Shown in pieces: positions 1-7,868 of a stretch of DNA of 64,000 bases. The stretch covers positions 16,318 to 80,317 of the forward strand of contig CAZSPZ010000005.1 of assembly GCA_964608965.1 (NCBI GenBank), written 5' to 3'. Every line of letters starts with the position of its first letter. Position 1 is the stretch's first letter. The notes beneath the pieces are model-generated. The model was not told the DNA's origin. It searched no databases and saw only the letters and a list, made by a program, of their open reading frames with translations. The position numbers and the translations under genes are program-made. The DNA is from UBA10908 sp964608965 (GTDB lineage: Bacteria > Bacillota > Clostridia > Peptostreptococcales > Anaerovoracaceae).

Positions 1-1066
1 CCCAATGTGGAGCGGCGAGTCCTGCAAAGGCCGGGACAAAATAAACGCCTCCATTGTTTTTTATCGAAAGAGCCATCTCTTCTGATTGAGAAGCGTCTTG
101 GATTATATTCAACTTGTCTTTAAGCCAGTGCGTCGCAGCCCCTGCAATATAGATGCCTCCATCCAATGCGAATGTCATCTTGCCTTCAAGTCCCCATGCG
201 ACAGTCGTCAGAAGACCACTTTTAGAATAAATCGGCTTGTCACCCGTATTCATAAGCATGAAAGCGCCCGTTCCATAGGTCGTTTTAATGTTTCCGGGAG
301 TGTAGCATGCCTGCCCAAACAGCGCCGCCTGTTGGTCGACTATAGAGCCGGAAATCGGAATCTTTGCGCCGAAGAAATCCAAGGGGTCGGTATAGCCATA
401 TATCATCGAACTGTCACATATTTCAGGGAGAATCTTCTTGTCGATTCCAAAGATATCCAGGATTTCATCATCCCATTGGCCTGTATGAATGTTGAAAAGC
501 ATGGTGCGGGACGCGGTGGAATAATCGGTGACATGAATATGTCCGTGCGTCATTTTCCATCTTATCCATGTGTCCATTGTGCCTGCAAGCAGTTTCCCGG
601 CCTTAGCGTTTTCCATGGCGTACGGAACATTTTCTAAAATCCATTTTATTTTTGTCGCGCTGAAATAGGAGTCGATTATTAGCCCTGTTTTTTCTCGTAT
701 GATTTGGCCATATTTTTCAGTTAACGAATCTGCATATCGGGAAGTTCGCCGATCCTGCCAAACGATTGCGTTGTAGACGGGAATGCCGGTGAACTTATCC
801 CATAACATTACGGTCTCTCCCTGATGATCAATGCCAATACATGCAATCTCATCCGGTTTTGCCCCTGCCATGCTGACCGCCTCATTTATGGATTCCAGAA
901 TCGCTTCCCAAATTTCCATGGGATCATGTTCAATCCATCCTGGCTTCGGAGAATATTGCTTATGTTCTTTGTATCCACGCCCAGCAACGCTCCATTTGGA
1001 ATTTAGAAGCAAAACCGTATTACTGGTAGTTCCCTGATCCACACCTAAATAATATTTTGCAGCCAC
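1..1066 (-). CDS. FGGY-family kinase, glycerol-kinase-like paralogue A (3' end outside window)
   Basis: The frame is open from a GTG at 1066-1064, preceded by AGGAGG, to the window edge (355 codons of about 498). The product starts AAKYYLGVDQGTTSNT, the FGGY phosphate-binding loop, and keeps YNAIVWQDRR, DSYFSATK and VDQQAALFGQ. It is a close paralogue of the kinase at 3202-4698. At the position of E. coli GlpK Arg83-Glu84 (NQRET) it reads HQGET, so the glycerol-contacting arginine is glycine, while Trp, Tyr135, Asp245 and Gln246 equivalents remain. An ATP-dependent polyol or hydroxy-compound kinase is likely; glycerol as the true substrate is doubtful. It is the last gene seen of a leftward group that follows the AraC regulator and has its own promoter. 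Confidence 0.85.
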   Translation of the reverse strand, partial: MAAKYYLGVDQGTTSNTVLLLNSKWSVAGRGYKEHKQYSPKPGWIEHDPMEIWEAILESINEAVSMAGAKPDEIACIGIDHQGETVMLWDKFTGIPVYNAIVWQDRRTSRYADSLTEKYGQIIREKTGLIIDSYFSATKIKWILENVPYAMENAKAGKLLAGTMDTWIRWKMTHGHIHVTDYSTASRTMLFNIHTGQWDDEILDIFGIDKKILPEICDSSMIYGYTDPLDFFGAKIPISGSIVDQQAALFGQACYTPGNIKTTYGTGAFMLMNTGDKPIYSKSGLLTTVAWGLEGKMTFALDGGIYIAGAATHWLKDKLNIIQDASQSEEMALSIKNNGGVYFVPAFAGLAAPHW

Positions 1067-1110
1067 GTCAATTCCTCCTGTTTGGGTAGTGTTTTTGAGA
1101 CACTTGATGT

Positions 1111-1138
1111 ATTATAAATGATTTCTGTTAATTGTCTA
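1111..1138 (-). promoter_or_regulatory. Sigma-A type promoter for FGGY kinase A
   Basis: On the minus strand, TAGACA (1138-1133) and TATAAT (1116-1111) are separated by 16 bp. They lie between the AraC gene end (1141) and the kinase GTG (1066), leaving a leader of about 40 nt with AGGAGG. Confidence 0.5.
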
Positions 1139-1140
1139 AG

Positions 1141-2037
1141 CTATAATATAATATTTTTCACGTTTGCAAGATCAAGTCCATTAAATCCCCGACTGCTTAG
1201 TCTTCCGGCTGTGCAATTTAAAAATCGTTGATAACATCTATTCATATGAGTATGATCAAAATAACCGCTGTCAAGCGCGATGTCCAGTAATAATTCGTCT
1301 TCCAGATGCTCCATCTCTTTCAATTTCTCAAGAGAAAACTGAAAACGCATAATTTCCGCGCACAACTTTGGAGATATGCCTATCCAACGTTCGAATATTT
1401 TTCCGATATACCTCTCGCTGAACCCAACTTCTTTGGATAAAGTTGAGATTTTTATATTTCCGTTTTGACAATAAATTTTGTCGATACATCGATTTAGTCC
1501 ATAATGTACTGCATTATTATTCAGGTACAACGAACGCATTGGCTTTGAAAAAGCGAGCACGCGTTCTGAAAAATCGGATGCTTTTGTGAAAAGGGAAAAA
1601 AGAAGTTGGTAGTCAGGCAATATTTGGGATAGCGAGCAGGAACGATTTGAGAATGAGTTGATTGGCTCGTTTGTTAGCAATCGGAATCCGCCGGGAAGAT
1701 AACGAGCGATAAAAGCAGTCTCGCCTTCGTAAAGCACAATTTTCTGGAGTTCCTCAAGTATCCCACAAAAGTAGGATTGAAATCCATTTTTGCGAAGTAC
1801 GAAAACAATTGAGACGCAAGCATCGGGAATAATAGGGTATTCATAGGGAGTACCCGTATTTTTACTTGGGTTTGGATGTATTTCCCAAAAATCGGAAACA
1901 TAGCCGTAAAGAGGATGTCCGAAAGGGACATCTAACTCGTCTTGTATAAAAGAATCAAGTTTTATCTTATGCGGCGCATATTTAATTTTTTTCCTGTCTG
2001 ATGCCAAATATTGTCTTTCGCTGATAAAATAAGTCAT
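1141..2037 (-). CDS. AraC-family transcriptional regulator
   Basis: 298 residues. The C-terminal ~100 residues are an AraC double helix-turn-helix: ISTLSKEVGFSERYIGKIFER is the first helix pair, and LLLDIALDSGYFDHTHMNRCYQRF is the second with the typical DxxHFxRxF-like signature. The N-terminal ~150 residues, with FWEIHPNP and IPDACVSIVF, resemble the DUF6597 sensor domain found on AraC proteins rather than a cupin arm. The start follows AAGGATG. It lies between the aminotransferase and FGGY kinase A and is read the same way, so it probably controls this cluster. The effector is unknown. Confidence 0.88.
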   Translation of the reverse strand: MTYFISERQYLASDRKKIKYAPHKIKLDSFIQDELDVPFGHPLYGYVSDFWEIHPNPSKNTGTPYEYPIIPDACVSIVFVLRKNGFQSYFCGILEELQKIVLYEGETAFIARYLPGGFRLLTNEPINSFSNRSCSLSQILPDYQLLFSLFTKASDFSERVLAFSKPMRSLYLNNNAVHYGLNRCIDKIYCQNGNIKISTLSKEVGFSERYIGKIFERWIGISPKLCAEIMRFQFSLEKLKEMEHLEDELLLDIALDSGYFDHTHMNRCYQRFLNCTAGRLSSRGFNGLDLANVKNIIL

Positions 2038-2106
2038 ATTTCATCCTTATCGGTAGGCCTTAGGACGCGCAATACTTATTGGACTATTATACGCGAATTA
2101 TTCAAA

Positions 2107-3189
2107 CTAAAGACATTTCTTGAGAACTTTCAGGAATTCTTTGCAGTCCTCTTCGTAAATTTCTCCCATGTTGGCAATCTGAAACATACCCATATCCAGA
2201 TATTTTCCCTTGCCGCCGTACACGACATAACCCTGGTCTTCCATGTCATTGAGAAACGAAATAATATCTCTTCCCTCCGGAAGAAAAACTGAAGTCACAG
2301 TATTCGACATACAATATTCCGGAAGCAGCATTTTTAATCCTTGCTCCTTTAATCCCGCGCGCAGAATCTTAGCACATTTTTCATAACGGTCAATCTGCTT
2401 GTCAAGTCCCTCTTCCAGAATGTTTGAAAGTGCGCGATCTAAGCCCCAAAACAAATTGACGTTAGGTGTGTTCGGCGTTTGATGATTTTCTTTTGCACTG
2501 GCATAATGTTTTGCAAGATTCATATAAACATTCTTTCCCTGTGCCTTTGTTATTGATTTAATCGCTTCTTCTTTAGCACATATATATGCGGAACCCGGAA
2601 ATGCTCCGACGCATTTTCCTCCCACAGACGTGGTAAAGGTTATATTGTTTTCAACAACGTCGATGTTCTGTCCTCCAGCGGCGGATACAGAGTCAACAAA
2701 ATACCATTTACCATATTTTTTGCATATCTCGCCGACTTCCTTAACTGGGTTGATCATACCTGTAGAGGTTTCATGGAACACCATAGCAACCACCTTGATT
2801 TTCGGGTTTTCAACGATCATTTTTTCTATTTTTGCAATGTCGGGATATTCCGCCCATTCAAAGGATGCATTCACGATTGGTACCGAATATTTCTGAAGAA
2901 TTTCTTCGAGCCTTTCGCCGAACACTCCATTTTTTATAAGCAGAGCCTGGTCGTTCTCTTCAAAAATAGAGGAAAGAATCGTTTCGTTCGCTGAAGTACC
3001 GGAGCCTGAAACAAGCAAAGAATAGTAACTTTCATCGGCATTGAACAGTTCCTTTACTTTTTCCTGTATGCTTTCAAATAGTCTTTCAAATTCGATGCTG
3101 CGATGGCAAATATCATAATGCAGCAGCGCTTCGCGCACATTGTCTCTAACCAAAACAGGTCCCGGACTAAATAGTTTGGGTTTTTTCAT
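2107..3189 (-). CDS. Class V aminotransferase, 2-aminoethylphosphonate-pyruvate transaminase (PhnW)-like
   Basis: 360 residues, the usual length for PhnW/alanine-glyoxylate aminotransferases. It begins with the family's FSPGPV motif, has SGSGTSANE near residue 62, HETSTGMINPV, the cofactor-binding VDSVSAAGG, and the PLP lysine in SVGGKCVGAFPG (about residue 193). The C-terminal YGGKGKYLDMGMFQIANMG matches the PhnW subgroup. Family reaction: PLP-dependent transfer of an amino group to pyruvate or glyoxylate. It starts 12 bp after the stop of FGGY kinase B with AAGGAGATG, so the two are almost certainly co-transcribed. No other phosphonate gene is present, so the amine substrate is open: aminoethylphosphonate, an amino alcohol or a related amine are possible. 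Confidence 0.8.
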   Translation of the reverse strand: MKKPKLFSPGPVLVRDNVREALLHYDICHRSIEFERLFESIQEKVKELFNADESYYSLLVSGSGTSANETILSSIFEENDQALLIKNGVFGERLEEILQKYSVPIVNASFEWAEYPDIAKIEKMIVENPKIKVVAMVFHETSTGMINPVKEVGEICKKYGKWYFVDSVSAAGGQNIDVVENNITFTTSVGGKCVGAFPGSAYICAKEEAIKSITKAQGKNVYMNLAKHYASAKENHQTPNTPNVNLFWGLDRALSNILEEGLDKQIDRYEKCAKILRAGLKEQGLKMLLPEYCMSNTVTSVFLPEGRDIISFLNDMEDQGYVVYGGKGKYLDMGMFQIANMGEIYEEDCKEFLKVLKKCL

Positions 3190-3201
3190 GGTAACATCTC
3201 C

Positions 3202-4698
3202 TTACTCTTGTATCCAGTTTTTTGAACGTTCAACGGCACGATGCCAATTGAACAAAAGTGACTCTCTTTCATCCGAACTCATCTTTGGTTCAAATCGCCT
3301 TGCCAACTTCCAGTGATTAGCAAGATCAGAAATCGACTGAAATTCGCCGATTCCCAAAGCAGCAAGGTACGCGGCACCCAAAGCTGTTGTCTCCGTGATT
3401 TTGGGAATGTCCACCGGAATGTTCAAAATATCAGCTTGAAATTGCATTAAAAATTTATTCCCTACTGCACCTCCATCTGCTCGCATAATATTCATAGGAA
3501 TACCTGCGTCCATATTCATAACATCTAGGTTGTCTTTCACCTGATAAGCTGTGGCTTCCAATGTGGCGCGAACAATTTGCTCTCGCGTTGTCCCTCCTGT
3601 AATGCCAATCATCATGCCTCTTGCATAAGAATCCCAATGAGGAGCGGCAAGTCCTACAAAAGCGGGGACAAAATATATGCCTCCGTTGTCTTTCGCCGCC
3701 AATGCCATATTCTCCGTTCGAGAGGCTTCTTCGATTATTTTGATTCCGTCTCTGAGCCACTGTGTTGCAGCCCCGGCAATATAGATGCCGCCATCCAAAG
3801 CGAATGTCATCTTGCCGGCAAGCCCCCATGCAACAGTCGTCAAAAGTCCATGTTTGGAATAAACAGGTTTGTCTCCAGTATTCATAAGCATGAAACAACC
3901 GGTTCCATATGTCGTCTTAATACCCCCCGGAGTGTAACAGGCTTGCCCAAACAGTGCCGCCTGTTGGTCGACGATGGAGCCGGAAATCGGAATCCTGGCT
4001 CCAAAGAAATCCAAGGGGTCTGTATAGCCGTATAACATAGAACTGTCGCATATTTGCGGAAGCATTCGTTTGTCTATGTCAAGAATGTCAAGAATTTCAT
4101 CATCCCATTTTCCTGTATGTATGTTGAGAAGCATGGTACGTGACGCTGTTGAATAATCAGTGACATAGATTCTGCCATGTGTCATTTTCCAAATCATCCA
4201 GCTGTCCAAAGTTCCGGCGTTCAACCTTCCATCTCTAGCCTTTTCCTTGGCTTGCGGAACATTTTCTAAAATCCATTTTATTTTTGTCGCGCTAAAATAG
4301 GAATCGATCATCAATCCTGTTTTTTCGCGGATTAATTCGCCATATTTCTCGGTTAAAGAATCAGCATACCGGGAAGTTCGCCGATCCTGCCAAACAATCG
4401 CGTTGTATATGGGGATGCCGGTGTACTTATCCCATACCACCACAGTCTCTCCTTGGTTGTCAAAGCCCAAGCACGCAATTTCTTCGGGTTTTGCCCCGAC
4501 TATAGTAATCGCCTCATGTATTGATTCTAGAACCGCATCCCAAATTTCCATAGGATCGTGTTCAATCCATCCCGGCTTGGGGTAGTATTGTTTATGCTCT
4601 TTGTAACCCCGTGCGGCTACATTCCACTCAGAATCCAAGAGTAAAGCAGTAGTACCTGTCGTTCCCTGGTCTAGTCCTAAATAATATTTCGCAGACAT
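3202..4698 (-). CDS. FGGY-family kinase, glycerol-kinase-like paralogue B
   Basis: 498 residues from ATG 4698, which has GGAGG 7 bp upstream; a longer in-frame reading to 4776 has no support. It has GLDQGTTGTTALL (phosphate loop), YNAIVWQDRR, DSYFSATKIKWIL, GSIVDQQAALFGQ and the C-terminal GGAVGNKFLMQFQADIL ATPase motif. Like its neighbour it reads NQGET where glycerol kinases read NQRET, replacing the arginine that contacts glycerol O1/O2. SIVDQQ replaces the usual GIAGDQQ. It opens a leftward unit with the aminotransferase. Annotation pipelines will call it GlpK; the changed pocket and the separate canonical glpK at 13754 argue for another polyol-like substrate. Confidence 0.88.
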   Translation of the reverse strand: MSAKYYLGLDQGTTGTTALLLDSEWNVAARGYKEHKQYYPKPGWIEHDPMEIWDAVLESIHEAITIVGAKPEEIACLGFDNQGETVVVWDKYTGIPIYNAIVWQDRRTSRYADSLTEKYGELIREKTGLMIDSYFSATKIKWILENVPQAKEKARDGRLNAGTLDSWMIWKMTHGRIYVTDYSTASRTMLLNIHTGKWDDEILDILDIDKRMLPQICDSSMLYGYTDPLDFFGARIPISGSIVDQQAALFGQACYTPGGIKTTYGTGCFMLMNTGDKPVYSKHGLLTTVAWGLAGKMTFALDGGIYIAGAATQWLRDGIKIIEEASRTENMALAAKDNGGIYFVPAFVGLAAPHWDSYARGMMIGITGGTTREQIVRATLEATAYQVKDNLDVMNMDAGIPMNIMRADGGAVGNKFLMQFQADILNIPVDIPKITETTALGAAYLAALGIGEFQSISDLANHWKLARRFEPKMSSDERESLLFNWHRAVERSKNWIQE

Positions 4699-4764
4699 GC
4701 CTATACCTCCAAGCTGGGTACACCTATAATATTTGAGTTTCGCAACAAAAAAATTATTTGTGCG

Positions 4765-4777
4765 CATGCGGCGCATG
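4765..4777. promoter_or_regulatory. 13-bp palindrome in the divergent kinase/permease intergenic region
   Basis: CATGCG-G-CGCATG is a perfect inverted repeat about 70 bp upstream of FGGY kinase B. The region 4699-4997 (299 bp) holds the divergent control signals for the kinase and the APC permease. Apart from this dyad and the two ribosome sites (GGAGG near 4708, AAGGAGG near 4987) I see no gene in it and no textbook -35/-10 pair that I trust. An operator role is an inference. Confidence 0.35.
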
Positions 4778-4997
4778 TTTTTTATCCCTGATTTCTTTGG
4801 TTTGCGAACCCGACTAGTATATTTCGGAACATCTTTTATCCTAATCCTAGCTTATCACTGGAAAAATAATTCGTCAATTTCCGATTTATGCTATTCTCGC
4901 AGAGATATAGAAGAGTATTATGCAAATATAACAAAGAGTACTATGATAAAAAATCCGTTATCGTCGAAATCGTTATGCGAAGAGAAGGAGGTAAGTT

Positions 4998-6524
4998 ATG
5001 GCTGATAGTAATATAAAACAAGCAGACAGTTCAAATCTTGAATCACGTGTGCTAAAACGTGAAATTGGGTTGCCTGAATGTGTTACTATTATTACTGGTG
5101 CTGTCATAGGAGTGGGTTTATTCACCGTAGGTTCACAGCAAGTAGGTATCTGGGGTACATCTATCATTTTTGCAGCGCTAGTTTCTGTTATTATTACGGT
5201 ATTTCCATCAGCACTTTATGGAGAACTCGCATCTGCATTGCCACTTGCGGGTGGGACATATGCTTATGCGAAACGAGCGATCAACTATCCAACAGGAATA
5301 TTTGTAAGTTGGAATTATACTATTGCTCAAATAAGTATTGCGGTTGCAGAAGGTCTTGCATTTGCGAACTATCTGAATCTTCTGATTGATGTCTTAGGCG
5401 GACCGCCAAATGCTTTAGACCCTCGTTTCTCAGGCAGTATACTGGTGTTGATCTTCGTAGTAATCAACTATTTCGGTATCAAGCCTGCCGGTAAGGCTCA
5501 AGACTTTTTTATGTACTTTTTCTGGATAGGCTCAATCATTTGGTTCGTGATAGCTTTTAAAAACATCGACTTTAATAATTTTGCCCCCATTCTTGGTGGC
5601 ATTCCGGCCACAGTAAAGGAAACTGCGTTTGGAGTTCTGATGGTTTTATGGTGCTTCTTCGGCTTTGAAACTGTAGTAGGTATGGGCGCCGAGGTAAAGC
5701 ATGCTAGAATTACTATTCCCAGAGCTTTGATCCTTTCTCCTTTCGTAGTATTAGCAGTAAATACTATATGGTGGTGGGTCTTGAACGGAATTACGCCAGC
5801 GGCTACCAGAGGCGAGCTTGCTGTGGCAGCAGCACCATTTGCAGACGCTACTGCAATGGCCGGAATGGGAGTATTTGCAATAGTCTTGCTTTGTTTAATC
5901 ATTACTGTCGGCGGAGACTTTTCTTCTATGAACCCGCTTATAACAGGCGCTTCCCGGTATATGTATTTAATGAGCAACGATGGGAGCATGCCCCAAGTGT
6001 TCGGAAAACTGCATCCAAAGTATGGTAGCCCTTATATATCCGTAGTTACAATTGGCCTAATAAGCGTTTTAATGATTCTTACTAATAATATCATCTTAGT
6101 TGCAACGATGTGCGCATATGCCCAGATCACTTCTTATGTTCTAGGGTTTGTTTCATTCATAATGCTCAGGATAAAAGAACCGGATCTAGAACGACCATTT
6201 AAGATCAAGTTTGGTATCCCCATTGCGGTCATTGCAATCGTGGTATATCTTGTTCTGGGCGTGCTTGCCTACGATCCTGTGGCCATCAAGTGGAACATTG
6301 GTTTCGATTTGCTGTGCTTACTTTATATCTTGGTTCATATTGTCATATTGAAACATCCGATTCCAGAGGAGTCAAAGGAGATTGATAAGTTGACCATGGC
6401 ATTTGATCCTCCAACCCCGGAAGAAAAGAGACAGCTGGATCGCCAATTCCATTGGTGGATTGGAATAGCGGTTGCAGCAAGTATTTTTTCTTTGGCGATT
6501 TACATTTTCGGATCAATGCATTAG
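4998..6524 (+). CDS. APC-superfamily amino acid/amine permease
   Basis: 508 residues with about 12-14 hydrophobic segments. The first segment carries the APC signature TGAVIGVGLFTVGSQ (family GxG(I/L)F), followed by SALYGELASALPLAGGTYAYAKRA, the conserved cytoplasmic PxxGGxYxY region. The C-terminal tail is charged and ends in a final membrane segment. Start ATG 4998 has AAGGAGG 7 bp upstream. Function: proton- or substrate-coupled uptake, or exchange, of an amino acid or amine at the cytoplasmic membrane. It is divergent from the FGGY kinase/aminotransferase unit and may import that pathway's amine, but nothing in the sequence fixes the substrate. It is followed by a strong terminator. Confidence 0.88.
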   Translation: MADSNIKQADSSNLESRVLKREIGLPECVTIITGAVIGVGLFTVGSQQVGIWGTSIIFAALVSVIITVFPSALYGELASALPLAGGTYAYAKRAINYPTGIFVSWNYTIAQISIAVAEGLAFANYLNLLIDVLGGPPNALDPRFSGSILVLIFVVINYFGIKPAGKAQDFFMYFFWIGSIIWFVIAFKNIDFNNFAPILGGIPATVKETAFGVLMVLWCFFGFETVVGMGAEVKHARITIPRALILSPFVVLAVNTIWWWVLNGITPAATRGELAVAAAPFADATAMAGMGVFAIVLLCLIITVGGDFSSMNPLITGASRYMYLMSNDGSMPQVFGKLHPKYGSPYISVVTIGLISVLMILTNNIILVATMCAYAQITSYVLGFVSFIMLRIKEPDLERPFKIKFGIPIAVIAIVVYLVLGVLAYDPVAIKWNIGFDLLCLLYILVHIVILKHPIPEESKEIDKLTMAFDPPTPEEKRQLDRQFHWWIGIAVAASIFSLAIYIFGSMH

Positions 6525-6541
6525 AAACTGTGCATCTTTTA

Positions 6542-6586
6542 AAAATAACCCAAAGGCCGGGACTAAAACCGGGCTTTGGGTTATTT
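6542..6586 (+). terminator. Intrinsic terminator after the APC permease
   Basis: Arms AAAATAACCCAAAG and CTTTGGGTTATTTT enclose a GC-rich CCGG/CCGG inner stem and end in a T-rich run. It begins 18 bp after the permease stop. Confidence 0.85.
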
Positions 6587-6701
6587 TATAGGTTGCGGAA
6601 ACTGTCCTGAAATGCAATCTCTTCTAGAGAACAAAGCGTTTACAAGTCCAAATGCTAAAGAAGCTTGGCCGCTATTCTATAATAGACGAATTCCCATTTC
6701 A

Positions 6702-6766
6702 TTTAGAATCGGAGTATTATTTTCAGTGGTTGCCCTATTGGTTTAGAATCGGAGCAGCACTTTCAG
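6702..6766. repeat. Imperfect 25-bp direct repeat, 40-bp period, duplicating the end of the alcohol dehydrogenase gene
   Basis: TTTAGAATCGGAG followed by a T/A-rich variant and TTTCAG occurs at 6702-6726 and again at 6742-6766. The second copy is the complement of the dehydrogenase C-terminus (LKVLLRF-stop). The first copy reads LKIILRF-stop in the same sense, so it looks like the leftover 3' end of a former paralogue or a local tandem duplication. The rest of 6590-6701 shows no gene. Confidence 0.6.
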
Positions 6767-7759
6767 TTTTTCGCCGGCATGGGCGTCAAAATCTTTGAAA
6801 GCCTCGGCCGCGTCCGTGAACGGGTAAATATCTGTAACAATCTGCTCCAGGTCAACTTTTCCGCTTTGCGCCAAGGAAATTGCCTCCAGAAAATCTTCTT
6901 TCAACGCATTCCTGGATCCGTAAACCGACAGTTCTTTTTTCTGGAGCAACGTAAAGTTGAAATCCGCATTCGTCTTGCCCACACCGATCTGCAGCATTCT
7001 TCCGCCGAAAGCCGCCGCATCGATACAATTTTGGAAAGTGAAAGGGGAGCCCACGGCCTCTACGGTGATATCAAAGCCTTTTCCTCCGGTTGCCTGATTG
7101 ACTTTTTCGAGGAAGTTGCTGATGTTGTCGTTAAGAATGATATGATCCGCACCGGCTTTTTTCGCAAAGTTGAGTTTATCGGCCGCCACATCGCAGAGCG
7201 TTACTTCCGCTCCCAAATGTTTTGCGTAAATGGCCGCCAAAATGCCAATGGTACCCGCTCCCACGATGAGAACATGCTCGTTTTCTTTGATGCGAGCCTT
7301 TTTTATTCCGTGCATGCTGATGCAAAAAGGTTCGATCAGAGCAAGAGTTTTTCCGGAAAGTCCTTGTCCGTTATAAATTCGATCGATAGGCATGGTGATA
7401 TATTCTGAGAAAGCACCTTCTCGCTGCACTCCCATGGTCTGGTTGTCAATACAGCAATTCAGCATGCCTCTTTCGCAGGAATAGCAATTTCCGCAATTAA
7501 AATAAGGATTGCAGGTGACGACCATTCCCTTGGTAAGGCCCGGAACGTTTTCGTCGATCTCTATAATTTCCGCCGAGAATTCGTGCCCCGGTGTTCTTGG
7601 ATACGTAACGTAGGCAAAGGAGCCTCTGTAACTGTTAAGATCGGAGCCGCAAATTCCTCCCCAGAGAGTTTTCAGCAAAGCTTCGCCTGGTTTTCTGACA
7701 GGAATATCTGCTTCGTTTATCGTTATTTTCCCAGGAGATTCTATTACAATCCTCTTCAT
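6743..7759 (-). CDS. Zinc-dependent medium-chain alcohol/polyol dehydrogenase
   Basis: 338 residues. The catalytic zinc set is GGICGSD (Cys near 37) and GHEFSAE (His near 58). The structural zinc site is the four-cysteine CGNCYSCERGMLNC. The Rossmann motif is VGAGTIGILAAIYAKHLGA with an acidic residue (CDVAAD) at the end of beta-2, suggesting NAD. This is the L-threonine/L-idonate/sorbitol dehydrogenase branch of the MDR family, oxidising a secondary alcohol of a polyol or sugar acid. It is divergent from the acetamidase homologue and uxaE, so a sugar-acid role is plausible. Exact substrate unknown. Confidence 0.85.
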   Translation of the reverse strand: MKRIVIESPGKITINEADIPVRKPGEALLKTLWGGICGSDLNSYRGSFAYVTYPRTPGHEFSAEIIEIDENVPGLTKGMVVTCNPYFNCGNCYSCERGMLNCCIDNQTMGVQREGAFSEYITMPIDRIYNGQGLSGKTLALIEPFCISMHGIKKARIKENEHVLIVGAGTIGILAAIYAKHLGAEVTLCDVAADKLNFAKKAGADHIILNDNISNFLEKVNQATGGKGFDITVEAVGSPFTFQNCIDAAAFGGRMLQIGVGKTNADFNFTLLQKKELSVYGSRNALKEDFLEAISLAQSGKVDLEQIVTDIYPFTDAAEAFKDFDAHAGEKLKVLLRF

Positions 7760-7868
7760 GCTTTTTCATTCCTTCTTTTAAGACTTTATTTTACTTAACT
7801 GGTTTATCATTATTGCACAATGATGTCAACAGTGATAGTTTATTGGAGGAAGAAAGAAAGGAGTTCGC

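Noticed and set aside
86..637. 183-codon plus-strand open frame at the left end
   Set aside because: It is antisense to FGGY kinase A; the minus strand encodes a clear kinase over the same bases.
2107..3189. Phosphonate degradation operon
   Set aside because: Only a PhnW-like aminotransferase is present; no phosphonatase or phosphonate transporter is visible.
1..4698. Calling both left-end kinases glpK
   Set aside because: The glycerol-contacting arginine is replaced in both, and a canonical glpK is present at 13754, so I give no gene symbol.
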